A stretch of 64,000 nt of DNA, from NCBI GenBank assembly GCA_965116055.1, contig OZ220466.1, forward strand, positions 2,852,001 through 2,916,000, read 5' to 3'. Positions 1 through 8,072 of the stretch are shown in pieces. The stretch comes from Bin55 sp965116055. Lineage in GTDB: Bacteria; Pseudomonadota; Gammaproteobacteria; Pseudomonadales; Azotimanducaceae. The notes beneath the pieces are model-generated. The model was not told the origin of the DNA. It searched no databases and saw only the letters and a program-made list of their open reading frames with translations. Numbering within the stretch: position 1 is the stretch's first letter; every line of letters starts with the position of its first letter. The position numbers and the translations under genes were made by a program.

Positions 1-1
1 T

Positions 2-685
2 TTTGATGGCAACGGATCCAACGAAGTACTGTTACGGCACGTCAGCACAGGGCGTTGGCAACATCATAACCCCGATCAAGTTGAATCGAACAAATCACTT
101 GATCTACCTGCTGATTTGGCGTGGCATCCCCTGGCAGCTGGCGATTTTGATGGCGATGGCCAAACCGAGTTATTGCTGCGCTACACAAACGGCTTTTGGC
201 GGTATGTAGAACTAGGGCGTGACAATGCTCGTTGGGACTTTCTGCCCATTGAATTAGGGTCAAGTACGCTAAGCCCTTCGGCAGTAGCAGTAGGGGATTT
301 CAATGGCGATGGTAACGAAGATCTACTACTTCGCGATGACCAAGGTCAGTGGGAATACCACGCATTGGACGGACATGTGCGTATCGGTTCAGCTAGTGGC
401 CACGCAGACTTGCTTGAGAAGGATTTGGCGTGGCAGGTAGCGGGTAGCGGTGATCTTAACGGCGATGGAAAGGACGACCTCTTGTTCCGGCACTCTAATG
501 GAAATTGGCGTTACTACGCGATGAATGGTCGTCACGCCATCACGACAGAATCAGGTTCCGCCAATTTACCGGTGAGCCTTGAATGGGGCATTCCGCCTTT
601 GCCGTCCGACGACCTCTACATTACGAGGTCCATTGATGAACGTGGTTCGGCTTCACTTACTAGGAGCCTGCGCCGTAGAAACTGA
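2..685 (+). CDS. FG-GAP/VCBS repeat protein, 5' end outside window, 3' end cut by an IS
   Basis: The frame is open from base 2, so the gene begins before the window. The visible part has at least four FG-GAP-type units, each with a calcium-binding DxDGDG-like loop (FDGNG, FDGDG, FNGDG, LNGDG) followed by a hydrophobic LLLR or LLFR strand and an aromatic strand (WRY, WEY). Such repeats build beta-propeller-like, usually secreted or surface domains that bind calcium. Native coding ends inside CTAG at 660-663, where an IS1182-type element begins. The last eight residues and the TGA at 683-685 are element sequence. Removing the element and one CTAG joins this frame exactly to an open frame that runs to 2412, so the true C-terminus lies beyond the element. 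The function beyond calcium-dependent repeat structure cannot be told. Confidence 0.85.
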   Translation, partial: FDGNGSNEVLLRHVSTGRWQHHNPDQVESNKSLDLPADLAWHPLAAGDFDGDGQTELLLRYTNGFWRYVELGRDNARWDFLPIELGSSTLSPSAVAVGDFNGDGNEDLLLRDDQGQWEYHALDGHVRIGSASGHADLLEKDLAWQVAGSGDLNGDGKDDLLFRHSNGNWRYYAMNGRHAITTESGSANLPVSLEWGIPPLPSDDLYITRSIDERGSASLTRSLRRRN

Positions 686-2248
686 ATACGGGATAATACA
701 CATATAGCGCATGGAGTCTTCGAGATGCCGACGACGTTTCGCCCGTATTGTCCGGATCAACGTATGTTGTTGCCGCCGGATCTAAAGGATTGGCTGCCGG
801 AGGGTCATTTGGCGCACCATGTCAGCGATCTGGTGGACGGTTTGGATTTGAGTGCGTTGTATGCGCCGTATGAAGGCGATGGTCGTCGCAAGTCGCCCTA
901 CGAACCGCGCATGATGTTGAAGGTGCTGATCTACGGGTATGCGACGAGCACGTTTTCCTCCCGCGGTCTGGCGCGCAAGATGGAGGAAGACGTGGCGTAT
1001 CGGTTCCTGGGGGCGGGGAACTTTCCGAACCATCGGACGATCTGCGAGTTCCGCCACCGTCATCTGGCGGACTTCAAGCGGCTGTTTGTGGAGGTGGTGC
1101 GGTTGGCGTCCGAGTTGGGCGTGGCGAACTTTGGCAAGTTGGCGATTGACGGGACCAAGGTGCGTGCGAACGCATCCAAACGGAAGGCGATGAGTTACGC
1201 GCGCATGCAGGAGGAAGAACGTCGTTTACAGGCGGAGATCGAGTTGTTGCTGGAGCAGGCGCAAACCGTTGACGAGGCGGAGGACGAACGTTGGGGTCCG
1301 GCGTCTCGGGGCGACGAGTTGCCGGCTGAATTGCGTCGTCGCGAGGATCGGTTGGACGCGATCCGGGAAGCGAAGGCTCGTCTTGAGGCGCGTGCGCGTG
1401 AGGCGGATGAGGCGCGTGGTCGGCAGCCCGGGGACGAAGAGCGCGACCCGACGCGTGGGCGTGGCAACAAGCGTGCGTATGGGGAGCCGGAGGAGAAGTC
1501 GCAGGACAATTTCACCGACCCGGAAAGTCGCATCATGAAGACCTCGACGGAAGGCTTCCAACAGTGCTACAACGCCCAGGTGGCGGTGGATGGCGAGCAC
1601 CAGATGATCGTCTCGGCGGAGGTGTCGTCGAATCCTAACGACCAGGGGCAATTGACCAAGCCGTTGGATGCATTGCAAGCGGTTCATGGCAAGCGTCCGG
1701 AGACGGTGCTGGCCGATGCGGGTTATTGCAACGAGGCGGATCTCGAGGAACTGGAGGCGCGTGGGGTGGACGGCTATGTGGCGTTGGGTCGAGAGGGCCG
1801 GCGCCAGGCCGCGGTTGACGCGCGCAAGTATCCGGCGCGGGCACGCATGGCAAAAAAGCTGGCGACCAAGGCTGGCCGTGCGCAATATGCTGAGCGTAAA
1901 TGGCTTGTCGAGGCGCCGATCGGATGGATCAAGCAAGCACTAGGATTTCGACGGTTCAGCCTGCGTGGGCTTGACAACGTGCGCGGCGAGTGGGACTTGG
2001 TGTGCCTGGCGTTGAATATCAAGCGGATGCGTGGATGTCTTGCAGCCACATGACCGGGATTGACCTGGATGCGTCGACTATGGGGCTCATCAAGGGCTGA
2101 TTTTAGGGTCCAAGGCCGATTCAGGCTGCTTTGAGGCGCCGGATCACCATGCCCTGGCCTGAAGCCTGACGATGCTCGCACAAAGATGTCGCATGTCTGC
2201 GACTCCGGACGATTCACCAAGTCGCATGCTTTCTTACAGCGCAGGCTC
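664..2248 (+). mobile_element. Intact IS1182-type insertion sequence
   Basis: The element carries one full-length transposase. Its ends are imperfect inverted repeats starting GAGCCTGCGC at 664 and ending GCGCAGGCTC at 2248. Similarity continues about 20 bp inwards (gccGTAGAAA on the left, TTTCTTACagc on the right). It is flanked by the palindromic tetranucleotide CTAG at 660-663 and 2249-2252, which fits a 4-bp target duplication. It sits inside the FG-GAP repeat gene. Its total length of 1585 bp is normal for a single-gene IS1182-family element. Two decayed relatives lie at 16508-17046 and 43497-44335, and an isolated end lies at 7456-7480, so the family has been active here more than once. 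Confidence 0.9.
725..2053 (+). CDS. IS1182-family transposase
   Basis: This 442-residue DDE transposase is expected to cut and join the ends of its own element. The N-terminal part (about 1-150) matches the DUF772-type domain, including the YEPRMMLKVLIYGY and FPNHRTICEFR stretches. The catalytic triad fits AIDGTK (about residue 141), LADAGYCNE (about 329) and WLVEAPIGWIKQ (about 400), followed by the family's LRGLDNVRGEWDL motif near the C-terminus. A charged, Arg/Glu-rich insertion of about 100 residues separates the first and second Asp. The ATG at 725 follows GGAGTCTTCGAG, a weak ribosome site. No stop or frameshift was seen, so it is probably functional. GC content is visibly higher than in neighbouring genes, as expected for a recently acquired element. 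Confidence 0.93.
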   Translation: MPTTFRPYCPDQRMLLPPDLKDWLPEGHLAHHVSDLVDGLDLSALYAPYEGDGRRKSPYEPRMMLKVLIYGYATSTFSSRGLARKMEEDVAYRFLGAGNFPNHRTICEFRHRHLADFKRLFVEVVRLASELGVANFGKLAIDGTKVRANASKRKAMSYARMQEEERRLQAEIELLLEQAQTVDEAEDERWGPASRGDELPAELRRREDRLDAIREAKARLEARAREADEARGRQPGDEERDPTRGRGNKRAYGEPEEKSQDNFTDPESRIMKTSTEGFQQCYNAQVAVDGEHQMIVSAEVSSNPNDQGQLTKPLDALQAVHGKRPETVLADAGYCNEADLEELEARGVDGYVALGREGRRQAAVDARKYPARARMAKKLATKAGRAQYAERKWLVEAPIGWIKQALGFRRFSLRGLDNVRGEWDLVCLALNIKRMRGCLAAT

Positions 2249-2252
2249 CTAG

Positions 2253-2412
2253 GACCCAGTCAATCCTACGTACTGGTTATGACAGCAGTGCTGATGGCTG
2301 TGAAATCGTTGTGGCTAATGCACCAGCTCCAACGACTCCGACTGTGGAGTCTGACAGACATCTTGTATGTTCAAGTCTAAACGCAAGCACAAACACCATG
2401 GATTCAGGCTAA
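2253..2412 (+). pseudogene. 3' remnant of the interrupted FG-GAP protein gene
   Basis: If the IS and one CTAG copy are removed, the frame read at 2-663 continues here through RTQSILRTGYDSS, a Pro/Thr-rich stretch (APAPTTPT) and on to a TAA at 2410-2412. This adds about 54 residues. The segment has no start of its own and would not be translated as part of the protein while the element is present. The Pro/Thr stretch is typical of flexible linkers in secreted proteins. The exact frame match supports a real, recent interruption rather than two unrelated ORFs. Confidence 0.7.
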
Positions 2413-2851
2413 CGGAAATGAGTCCTCCGTGTAAAAAACTACGTAAAAGCCTTGGTTAACGGCCTCGGTCTCCGTGGTGTTTATTGATCCCATAGGAAGA
2501 AGTGAACGATCAAGTGCTAGATTAATGGATCCTCAATCCGTTAGTAGGAACGCTTGCATACTTCCTAATTACCTTCCTACAGATTGACCATGCGTAAGTG
2601 CTCGTATGGAGCATCTTCTCTCTGTGCCGCCGTCAGGATTCAGAATCTGGGTAGGTTCCTTCCTGTAAACAAATATCTCGAAGCGATGCTACCTGCTCCT
2701 CACTGCACTTACTATTCTCGTCCACAAAAAACCATCCCGCTCCAATGCCGGAATGTACGCATCGGATGCGGCGCCACAGCAGCAAAACACACGAAGTAGG
2801 CGGATTCTGCATTTTTCCAACACCCTCTGTCACTCAACAAACGATGTGCGT
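2413..2851. other. Gene-free stretch with one dispersed 19-bp repeat
   Basis: I see no convincing gene here. A 71-codon ORF at 2584-2799 has no recognisable content. The stretch holds the motif GCGGATTCTGCATTTTTCC at 2800-2818, which recurs at 7925-7943. Confidence 0.5.
2800..2818 (+). repeat. Dispersed 19-bp repeat, copy 1
   Basis: This is an exact match to 7925-7943. The following bases (AACACCCTCT versus GACGGTCTCT) are weakly similar as well. It could be the end of a lost mobile element or a small dispersed repeat. The nature is unknown. Confidence 0.5.
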
Positions 2852-3694
2852 CTACTCACGCTCCAACGGGGCTGGTTTGGTTAGGCGATGAGGGTAACGA
2901 GCGTTCGGAGGCTCAAGCATGGCGAGTTTGCGATCGTCCATATCCGGATAGTCGCGAAAATCAGCGGGATTAAAGAAATCGCTAGACCAAGTCGAACCGT
3001 TGGGTGAGAACTTGTAAAACAATGTGCGTCTCGGTGCGTCAACGCTCCAGGGCAACGTACCGTGAGTCAGTGCTTCGGTAAACACAATCGCGTCCCCCGC
3101 TGTAGCAGGAACGCGCGTCACGCAATCATGAACACCTTTCGACAGATCCCGCCAGCTTCCTGGCAACGTAACATTGGTTTTATGGGATCCCGGAATACAA
3201 CCAAATCCGCCAGCATTCGGGTGGGTATCGAACAACTCAAATGAGACTGATACTAACCCGTTATAGAAACGGCCATCGTGATACGACGAAAACTGCGTGC
3301 CACCGGTCCCCTTCCAACCGCCATGGAGTGTGCCACCTTGAAAACCCTGCTTAACATGGGTATGCACATTAATGTGATCAAGACGGAACGATGGCAAATA
3401 GGGTAATTCACGAGCCGCCCGCGATTCGCGCACGCCATGATTCCCGATGATGTCCTCCAATATCGGCGTTATTGTCGGCAGGTCAACCAAATCCCGCCAA
3501 ACTTTACCCCAATGCAAAGGGCCTTCGGACTGCGGTACCGGCGGAAACTGTTCCGTCGAGCCTCTTAGCGTCGCGAGTAGCTCGTCGACTTGAATTTTTG
3601 CGAGCGCGTGCGGTATAACCAGATATCCAAATGTGTCGAAGAGGTAGCGCTGCTCCTCATCCAGACCGGTAGATACTTTTATCAATTCACTCAT
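2852..3694 (-). CDS. Phytanoyl-CoA dioxygenase (PhyH) family protein
   Basis: This 280-residue protein is predicted to be a non-heme Fe(II)/2-oxoglutarate-dependent oxygenase. The N-terminus has the family's FDTFGYLVIPHAL segment, which precedes the double-stranded beta-helix. A plausible iron triad is the His and Asp of SSYHDG (about 138-140) and the His of LTHGTLPW (about 211). GGFGCIPGSHK between them is the usual loop before the second strand set. The length is typical. The ATG at 3694 has no strong ribosome site. It stands alone on the minus strand, so neighbours say little about substrate. A second, longer PhyH-like protein lies at 19848-21008. Confidence 0.85.
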   Translation of the reverse strand: MSELIKVSTGLDEEQRYLFDTFGYLVIPHALAKIQVDELLATLRGSTEQFPPVPQSEGPLHWGKVWRDLVDLPTITPILEDIIGNHGVRESRAARELPYLPSFRLDHINVHTHVKQGFQGGTLHGGWKGTGGTQFSSYHDGRFYNGLVSVSFELFDTHPNAGGFGCIPGSHKTNVTLPGSWRDLSKGVHDCVTRVPATAGDAIVFTEALTHGTLPWSVDAPRRTLFYKFSPNGSTWSSDFFNPADFRDYPDMDDRKLAMLEPPNARYPHRLTKPAPLERE

Positions 3695-3970
3695 GGCGCA
3701 AATCTTATTATTTCAACAAAATCTCAAGGAGGCCAATGTCGATAAAGCGAAAAGCGCTGGATACACAGATTCTTGAACACGCATTACACAATCCGGGACG
3801 AAGGAACCAAGCCAGGAGCAAACTGATCCTACGACGACTGACCGATGTGCATAGACAACCGGCTCACTCGCGAGGAATAGCTCATTCGCAATAGGGGCAT
3901 GCTAAAAATATAGCCTGCATTGGCTTCTCGCCTTTACCAGACTCCTTGTCCCTAAGATCGATAAAAACGA

Positions 3971-4633
3971 ATGTCTTCTTCCACAATCGTCGTCAACGAA
4001 AGAATTGACACCTACCTCCGAAATCATATTCGACCTGAGTCTACGACAGCTCAGGCCCTACGCGAGGCAACTGCACCGATGCCTGCGTCACTCATGCAGA
4101 TCTCCCCTTTGCAAGGCGCTTTAATGGCATGGTTAGTTCGAACGACGGGAGTCAAATATGCAATCGAAGTCGGAACATTCACGGGCTATAGCGCGCTGTG
4201 TGTTTCCGAAGCCATGCCTAAGGAAGGCAAACTCATCACCTGCGATGTCAACGAGACCTGGACCAATATGGCCAAGGATTATTGGACACGCGGTGGTGTC
4301 GCGCACAAGATTGACCTACAGCTTAGGCCGGCTGCAGAGACGCTAGAAAGTCTCATTGCCGACAATCAGGCTGGATCATTCGACTTCGCCTTTATTGACG
4401 CAGATAAACCGAACTATGACAACTACTATGAGCTTTGCTTGCAGCTACTTCACACTGGAGGCATCATCGCCATAGACAATGTGTTGTGGTCCGGCCAAGT
4501 CGCCTATGAAACCGTCCAGGACGAATCTACTCAAGCAATACGCGCACTAAACGACAAAGTCAAAAACGACGCCAGAGTCTCTGCCACAATGCTTCCTGTA
4601 GGCGACGGGTTGACACTTGCGACGAAACTTTAA
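3971..4633 (+). CDS. Class I SAM-dependent O-methyltransferase (CCoAOMT-like)
   Basis: This 220-residue cytosolic enzyme is predicted to transfer methyl groups from S-adenosylmethionine to a hydroxyl, usually a catechol-type substrate. AIEVGTFTGYSALC (about 63-76) is motif I of the caffeoyl-CoA/catechol O-methyltransferase family. FAFIDADKPNY (about 140-150) and IAIDNVLWSGQV (about 168-179) carry the Asp and Asn residues that bind the divalent metal. The length matches the family. The gene is transcribed away from the PhyH gene and towards the DUF839 gene, so no operon is evident. The substrate cannot be told from sequence. Confidence 0.9.
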   Translation: MSSSTIVVNERIDTYLRNHIRPESTTAQALREATAPMPASLMQISPLQGALMAWLVRTTGVKYAIEVGTFTGYSALCVSEAMPKEGKLITCDVNETWTNMAKDYWTRGGVAHKIDLQLRPAAETLESLIADNQAGSFDFAFIDADKPNYDNYYELCLQLLHTGGIIAIDNVLWSGQVAYETVQDESTQAIRALNDKVKNDARVSATMLPVGDGLTLATKL

Positions 4634-4708
4634 ACGTCTTAACCATAACAGATTTTCTCTCATCGTTTCGTATGAAACGTCTAATTGAGCCGTAAGCGCT
4701 TGCTACCT

Positions 4709-6184
4709 CTAGAGTCGGGACCAGGGGCCCTGGATAGCGAAGGTCACGCCAGGACTTTGGATGTTAGCATAGAGCGTTTGGCCATCGCGCGAGAAAACAG
4801 CGCCCGCCCACTCACTGCGTCGATAGTCTTTCGCATCAATCGCTGGTCGGCCGGCAACGCCGGCTGTTAATTCGAGATTATTCTCTGCGAACGGGAGCGC
4901 CTCATGACCTGGTTGCTTGCTAATCAACAACCTGGACCCGAATTTCAACGCGTTATTGCGCCCATTGATGCCATTGCCATCTTCGCACAGCGCGATCATG
5001 CCATCGGTTGGACGCAACGCGATGTTATCAATAGCATCGGCTTCAACTTCCGACATTGAAGCAAAGATACAAATGAGCCGTTCAATCTTTGGATCGTACA
5101 ACCAAACGCTACCCGTTCCAGTAGGCCCGCCCGCGGTGTCAACCCAGTATATCCGTCCATCGTATTCCCAAATGCCTTCGCCTCGGCTGAAGACTGCCCC
5201 GCCTTGAGACTCACCCTGCATAAAGGGACCAGAGCGACCCTGACCAAACAACTTTTCAAACCCGTTGCCATAACTATTGAGAGATTCTGGATCGGCATCC
5301 GGATCGTCAATCGACACCCACTCGACCTCAAACCCTTCACCTTCTTTCGAAGCGATTAGGTTAGCACCATCTACACCCTTAACTTTCAGCATGGAGAGTT
5401 TGCCGCCGTCCTCAAGCGCGCCGACATGACGTCCTAGGTTGTTCGGAACGAATCGATAAAAACCCGAATGAGGACCGTTATCTTCGGTAAGATAGGCATA
5501 TCCAGTCGCTGGATCAAACGCCACGGCTTCATGGCGAAGAAAACCCATGTCTTTGATAGGTACCGCAGACGCCTTGCCGAGGTGCGGCGGCGGCACTTCG
5601 AACACATAGCCATGATCTTTCGCGCTTGAACCATCCGGTAACCGAATGTTGGAACCGCGGAACACAACCTCTTCGCATGTCAGCCAAGTACCCCAAAGTG
5701 TCTCGCCGCCGGCGCAATTGATCATCGTGCCGCCGATTAAAGGCGTAGTCTCCTGGTATTGCCCATCGCGTAGGACAACCCCCGTGACCCCACCCGAGAT
5801 GCCTAACGGGTAACCGACCCGACGCGAGATTTGCGCCGGCATCTGAAAATCATCGTATATAGGCAATCCTTCTGCCTGGATCGTCTCACCGTAATAGCGT
5901 TCGTGATTACGCAGAAGTACCTGCTCAGACTCTGTCGCACCGTCAACGATCGTCATACCGTCATGGCGGTCCGGTACCGTTCCGCCAGTAGCCAATACAT
6001 CGCCCGTCCAACTCATACTTCGATATGTAAATCCATCGGGGAGTTTGAGAAGCGGCAACCCTGTATCAAGGTCGTTGGTGACTTGCAAGGACGGAACTGC
6101 GCGAACGGTTTTCGCACGGAACAAAAGCGGCGCCGCACAGGCTCCTACCAAGCTTTTGGTTAACACATCTCGGCGGTTTACCAT
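4709..6184 (-). CDS. PhoX-like (DUF839) exported protein
   Basis: This 491-residue protein belongs to the DUF839/PhoX group, a beta-propeller family that includes calcium/iron alkaline phosphatases. The N-terminus (NRRDVLTKSLVGACAAPLLF) has twin arginines followed by a hydrophobic stretch, so export by the Tat route is likely. The signature CAGGETLWGTWLTCEE (about 157-172) is the family's conserved GGxTPWGTW(L/S)xCEE block. ALCEDGNG near residue 402 is another typical acidic loop. AGGAG lies six bases before the ATG at 6184. It is divergent from the heme A synthase gene across 75 bp. Phosphatase activity is plausible but not proven, because many DUF839 proteins are uncharacterised. Confidence 0.82.
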   Translation of the reverse strand: MVNRRDVLTKSLVGACAAPLLFRAKTVRAVPSLQVTNDLDTGLPLLKLPDGFTYRSMSWTGDVLATGGTVPDRHDGMTIVDGATESEQVLLRNHERYYGETIQAEGLPIYDDFQMPAQISRRVGYPLGISGGVTGVVLRDGQYQETTPLIGGTMINCAGGETLWGTWLTCEEVVFRGSNIRLPDGSSAKDHGYVFEVPPPHLGKASAVPIKDMGFLRHEAVAFDPATGYAYLTEDNGPHSGFYRFVPNNLGRHVGALEDGGKLSMLKVKGVDGANLIASKEGEGFEVEWVSIDDPDADPESLNSYGNGFEKLFGQGRSGPFMQGESQGGAVFSRGEGIWEYDGRIYWVDTAGGPTGTGSVWLYDPKIERLICIFASMSEVEADAIDNIALRPTDGMIALCEDGNGINGRNNALKFGSRLLISKQPGHEALPFAENNLELTAGVAGRPAIDAKDYRRSEWAGAVFSRDGQTLYANIQSPGVTFAIQGPWSRL

Positions 6185-6259
6185 AACCGACTCCTAGAAT
6201 TTCAACGATTACGTTTATTGCGATTCTACAAAGATACACTACGTATTTTTTAACTTGAA

Positions 6260-7249
6260 TTGAGACATCCACAACCACTTGCAGGCGTAGTGCTGCGCTA
6301 CAGTACCGGTATCGCATTTGCGCTTGGGTTACTTGTGGTTGTCCTGGGAGCGTATACCCGACTAGTCGATGCAGGTTTAGGTTGCCCTGATTGGCCTGGT
6401 TGCTACGGATTCCTGACCGTACCAGAATCCAATACCGACATCGAAACTGCAAATACTCGCTATCCCGACACACCGTTAGATGTTGCTAAAGCTTGGCCTG
6501 AAATGATTCACCGGTATGCAGCTATCATGCTTGGAATCGCCATCGTAGGCACGCTCGGTGCAGCAGTTGTGGCACGGTCGCCGCTAGGGTTTCCGTTGGC
6601 ATTGACCGTGCTCGTCATCACACAAGGCATATTCGGTGCGTGGACGGTTACTTTAAAACTTTGGCCGCAAGTCGTAACGGCTCACCTTTTAGGAGGCTTT
6701 GCGACCGTCGCACTGCTGTGGCTGTATCTCATAAAACAAAACCTCATCACGCAAATCCCTATCCCTATAGCCAGTAATACGTTTCGAATCGCTGTGCTCG
6801 TCGCGGGTATTCTGGTATTGCAGATCGTTTTGGGAGGATGGACATCGTCCAATTACGCAGCATTAGCCTGCCCTGATTTCCCTCTGTGCCACGGTCAACT
6901 GGTACCCGAGATGGATTGGACAAAAGGATTTAATTTCATGCAACGCATCGGGCCTAACTACCTCGGCGGTGAGTTATCGAATGAAGCGCGTATAGCAATT
7001 CAATTTACGCATCGCATCGTTGCCATCTTTTTAGTAGCATCAACGATCTGGCTGATGTCCCAGCTCGTCGGAACGGCTCGATGGATTCTCGGTATAGTGA
7101 TGGCAACGCAGTTTATTTTGGGTGTATCAAATGTTTTGTTCAATCTACCGTTGACTATTGCTACGCTCCATAATTTCGTGGCGTTGCTTTACGTGCTAAC
7201 TCTCGTATACATTCTCTATCACACATGCACCCGTAGCTCAGTTGGATAG
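6260..7249 (+). CDS. ctaA: Heme A synthase, COX15/CtaA family
   Basis: This 329-residue polytopic inner-membrane protein is predicted to convert heme O to heme A for cytochrome c oxidase. Typical features are GAYTRLVDAGLGCPDWPGCYG near residue 30, MIHRYAA (about 81-87), VTAHLLGG (about 138-145), a second cysteine-containing loop CPDFPLCHG (about 199-207), FTHRIVA (about 248-254) and LHNFVA near the C-terminus. The four conserved His are therefore present. A TAA at 6251-6253 rules out a longer frame, so the start is TTG at 6260. The TAG stop (7247-7249) lies inside the D-loop of the downstream tRNA-Arg gene, so the two genes overlap by 23 bp on the same strand. No ctaB or cox genes are in the window. 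Confidence 0.9.
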   Translation: MRHPQPLAGVVLRYSTGIAFALGLLVVVLGAYTRLVDAGLGCPDWPGCYGFLTVPESNTDIETANTRYPDTPLDVAKAWPEMIHRYAAIMLGIAIVGTLGAAVVARSPLGFPLALTVLVITQGIFGAWTVTLKLWPQVVTAHLLGGFATVALLWLYLIKQNLITQIPIPIASNTFRIAVLVAGILVLQIVLGGWTSSNYAALACPDFPLCHGQLVPEMDWTKGFNFMQRIGPNYLGGELSNEARIAIQFTHRIVAIFLVASTIWLMSQLVGTARWILGIVMATQFILGVSNVLFNLPLTIATLHNFVALLYVLTLVYILYHTCTRSSVG

Positions 7250-7303
7250 AGCGTTTGCCTCCGGAGCAAAAGGCCACAGGTTCGAATCCTGTCGGGTGTA
7301 CCA
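7227..7303 (+). tRNA. tRNA-Arg (anticodon CCG)
   Basis: A complete cloverleaf can be drawn. The acceptor stem is GCACCCG/CGGGTGT with a G-U pair at the end. The D-stem is GCTC/GAGC, the anticodon stem TTTGC/GCAAA with loop CTCCGGA (anticodon CCG), and the T-stem ACAGG/CCTGT with loop TTCGAAT. The discriminator is A and CCA is encoded. The 5' 23 bases overlap the end of ctaA. A short dyad (GACAAGC/GCTTGTC) follows at about 7314. Confidence 0.97.
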
Positions 7304-7455
7304 CACTTCAATGACAAGCTGCTTGTCGTCACGGTGCAGGATATTGAAGCTGATTCACAACCTACGGGTCAGCGAATTAACATGCGTTGGATTGCAGTAA
7401 ATAGAAGGTTTTTGTGTAGCGATCACATTCGCATACGGCTGTTATAAAAAGCCCT

Positions 7456-7480
7456 CTAGGAGCCTGCGCCGTAAGAAAGC
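7456..7480 (+). repeat. Solo IS1182-type terminal inverted repeat
   Basis: The sequence reads CTAG then GAGCCTGCGCCGTAAGAAAG. It matches both ends of the intact element at 664-2248 and includes the CTAG target motif. No transposase sequence follows. It is a remnant of an element lost by deletion, or a short relict end, lying about 150 bp downstream of the tRNA-Arg gene. Confidence 0.75.
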
Positions 7481-7653
7481 GTGAGACTTGGCAAATCATC
7501 CTGAGCCGCACTGATCACACAGGCCGCATGGGAACTCACTAAGACATTGTCCTGATTGAAATAGATCAAGAGACCACTGGCCGTTGCGAACGAACTCTCG
7601 CAGTGCTAGATCGTCGACCCGTCGCGAAAGCCATCATTCGTGACCGAACTCAT

Positions 7654-7680
7654 AAGGCGGCAACACCCTACCGCCTTTTT
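7654..7680. terminator. Rho-independent terminator-like hairpin
   Basis: The stem is AAGGCGG/CCGCCTT with a ten-base loop, followed by a T-run. The A residues before the stem could also allow use on the other strand. It lies between the tRNA-Arg gene and the HAD gene that ends at 8073 on the minus strand, so it could serve either. Confidence 0.6.
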
Positions 7681-7924
7681 CATACGCAAATACATCAATA
7701 AGCTCTCGATAAGCCAAAATATCTGCATTCACTCAGAGACATCCCCCACAAGAATAAAAGCCCTATGTAGTAGGAATGGATTTAGTTAGAGATAGTCGTA
7801 ATATTAATATGTGCAGATTTCAGTATCTAATGAGGCTATCGAACAATTCCTCAGCTATCTCAATTTGACGAAGTGCCAAATTTATATTTCAATAGGTTAC
7901 ATTGAGGTAAAGCATCCGAAACAA

Positions 7925-7943
7925 GCGGATTCTGCATTTTTCC
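7925..7943 (+). repeat. Dispersed 19-bp repeat, copy 2
   Basis: This is an exact match to 2800-2818 (GCGGATTCTGCATTTTTCC), about 5.1 kb away and in the same orientation. It lies between genes in both places. Confidence 0.5.
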
Positions 7944-8072
7944 GACGGTCTCTATTGTAGGAAATATCTAGGGTATTCATCCACAAATCCAATCTATGGT
8001 GACGCACATGCGGTCGACTAAGGACGCTAAGCGTCAAGTTCCTGCATTTGATAATCAGTCAACGTATCGGTA

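Larger units (their letters stand above)
7304..8072. other. Gene-free stretch with IS end, terminator and dispersed repeat
   Basis: No gene was recognised in this 769-bp stretch. It contains a dyad right after the tRNA, an isolated IS1182-type end at 7456-7480, a terminator-like hairpin at 7654-7680, and the second copy of the 19-bp repeat at 7925-7943. Confidence 0.6.

Noticed and set aside
1226..1936. A 236-codon minus-strand ORF inside the IS1182 element
   Set aside because: It lies fully antisense to the transposase and has no recognisable domain.
7227..7303. tRNA-Arg as an attachment site of an integrated island
   Set aside because: No second copy of the tRNA 3' end and no integrase gene were seen in the window.
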